The notes under the pieces are model-generated. The model ran no database searches, was not told where the DNA came from, and saw only the letters and a list, made by a program, of their open reading frames with translations. From the NCBI GenBank assembly GCA_964412845.1, contig CAYPQM010000030.1, positions 1 to 47,046 on the forward strand: a stretch of DNA of 47,046 nucleotides, read 5' to 3'. Source of the stretch: JAWWPY01 sp964412845 (GTDB lineage: Bacteria; Actinomycetota; Actinomycetes; Streptosporangiales; Streptosporangiaceae). A program made the position numbers and the translations under genes. Below are positions 46,918 through 47,046 of this stretch, one piece after another (the stretch's first letter is position 1; every line of letters begins with the position of its first letter).

Positions 46918-47046
46918 TCGTCGAATAGAGTCAGCAGCAGAATTACCCCGCCAGCAAGGGACCGGGATGCCTGGCGTGGCCCGGCTAGCTGGGGAGTGTG
47001 TGGGGGGCGACCGCCGTGGTGACACTTTCCCGGCCGGCCAGGATCT

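Noticed and set aside
45457..47025. 522-residue minus-strand open frame opposite the efflux gene
   Set aside because: Hydrophilic low-complexity product antisense to a 14-helix transporter with clear motifs.

Overview
The window is a GC-rich (about 70% by eye), gene-dense chromosomal segment of an actinomycete (Actinomycetota). The main markers are a mycothiol S-conjugate amidase-like gene, a second mycothiol-related (TIGR03084-type) gene, a SigK/RskA sigma and anti-sigma pair, an LLM-class (probably F420) oxidoreductase, the short actinobacterial Smr protein, and frequent GTG starts with 1-8 bp gene overlaps. Genus cannot be assigned from the sequence alone. No rRNA, tRNA, IS element, prophage or CRISPR array was seen.

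Layout, left to right. (1) 1-4.1 kb: an unrecognised gene cut by the left edge, a chemotaxis receptor, a mycothiol-conjugate amidase-like hydrolase and an alpha/beta hydrolase. (2) 4.5-11.7 kb: mostly single housekeeping or accessory enzymes (flavin/F420-fold protein, MFS exporter, quinone oxidoreductase, SMP-30 lactonase, VOC protein, Gfo/Idh/MocA plus MaoC, YvlD-like membrane protein, Smr). (3) 11.8-20.7 kb: gluconokinase, a secreted sedolisin without a propeptide, and a complete SigK-type envelope locus (fasciclin lipoprotein, membrane-anchored molybdopterin oxidoreductase, divergent sigK-rskA). A two-component system and a small multi-helix membrane protein follow. (4) 20.8-24.3 kb: an accessory block read leftwards, with DyP peroxidase plus encapsulin shell, an orphan NaeI-family restriction endonuclease, and a MazF/PemK-like toxin with its antitoxin. 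(5) 24.6-36.5 kb: pirin, then an acyl-CoA synthetase divergent from a seven-gene overlapping operon: acyl-CoA dehydrogenase, carboxyltransferase, biotin carboxylase/carrier, enoyl-CoA hydratase, TIGR03084 protein, AtuA-like protein and TetR regulator. The gene content parallels the acyclic-terpene (atu) pathway of pseudomonads. (6) 36.6-39.8 kb: a leftward operon hemerythrin-MarR-LLM oxidoreductase-aldo/keto reductase behind a perfect palindromic operator. (7) 39.9-47 kb: MBL-fold hydrolase, amidohydrolase, alpha/beta hydrolase, class-III aminotransferase, and a MarR/DHA2-efflux pair behind a 39-bp palindrome.

The most distinctive items are the orphan NaeI homologue with all recalled active-site residues conserved, next to a cargo-tagged encapsulin system; the atu-like operon that includes a mycothiol-family protein; the SigK locus with a textbook CRP-type palindrome in its divergent promoter; and several near-perfect operator palindromes. 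A recurring feature is the short tandem repeat (15-39 bp units). Most lie in gene tails, linkers and leaders, and those inside coding sequence are multiples of three.
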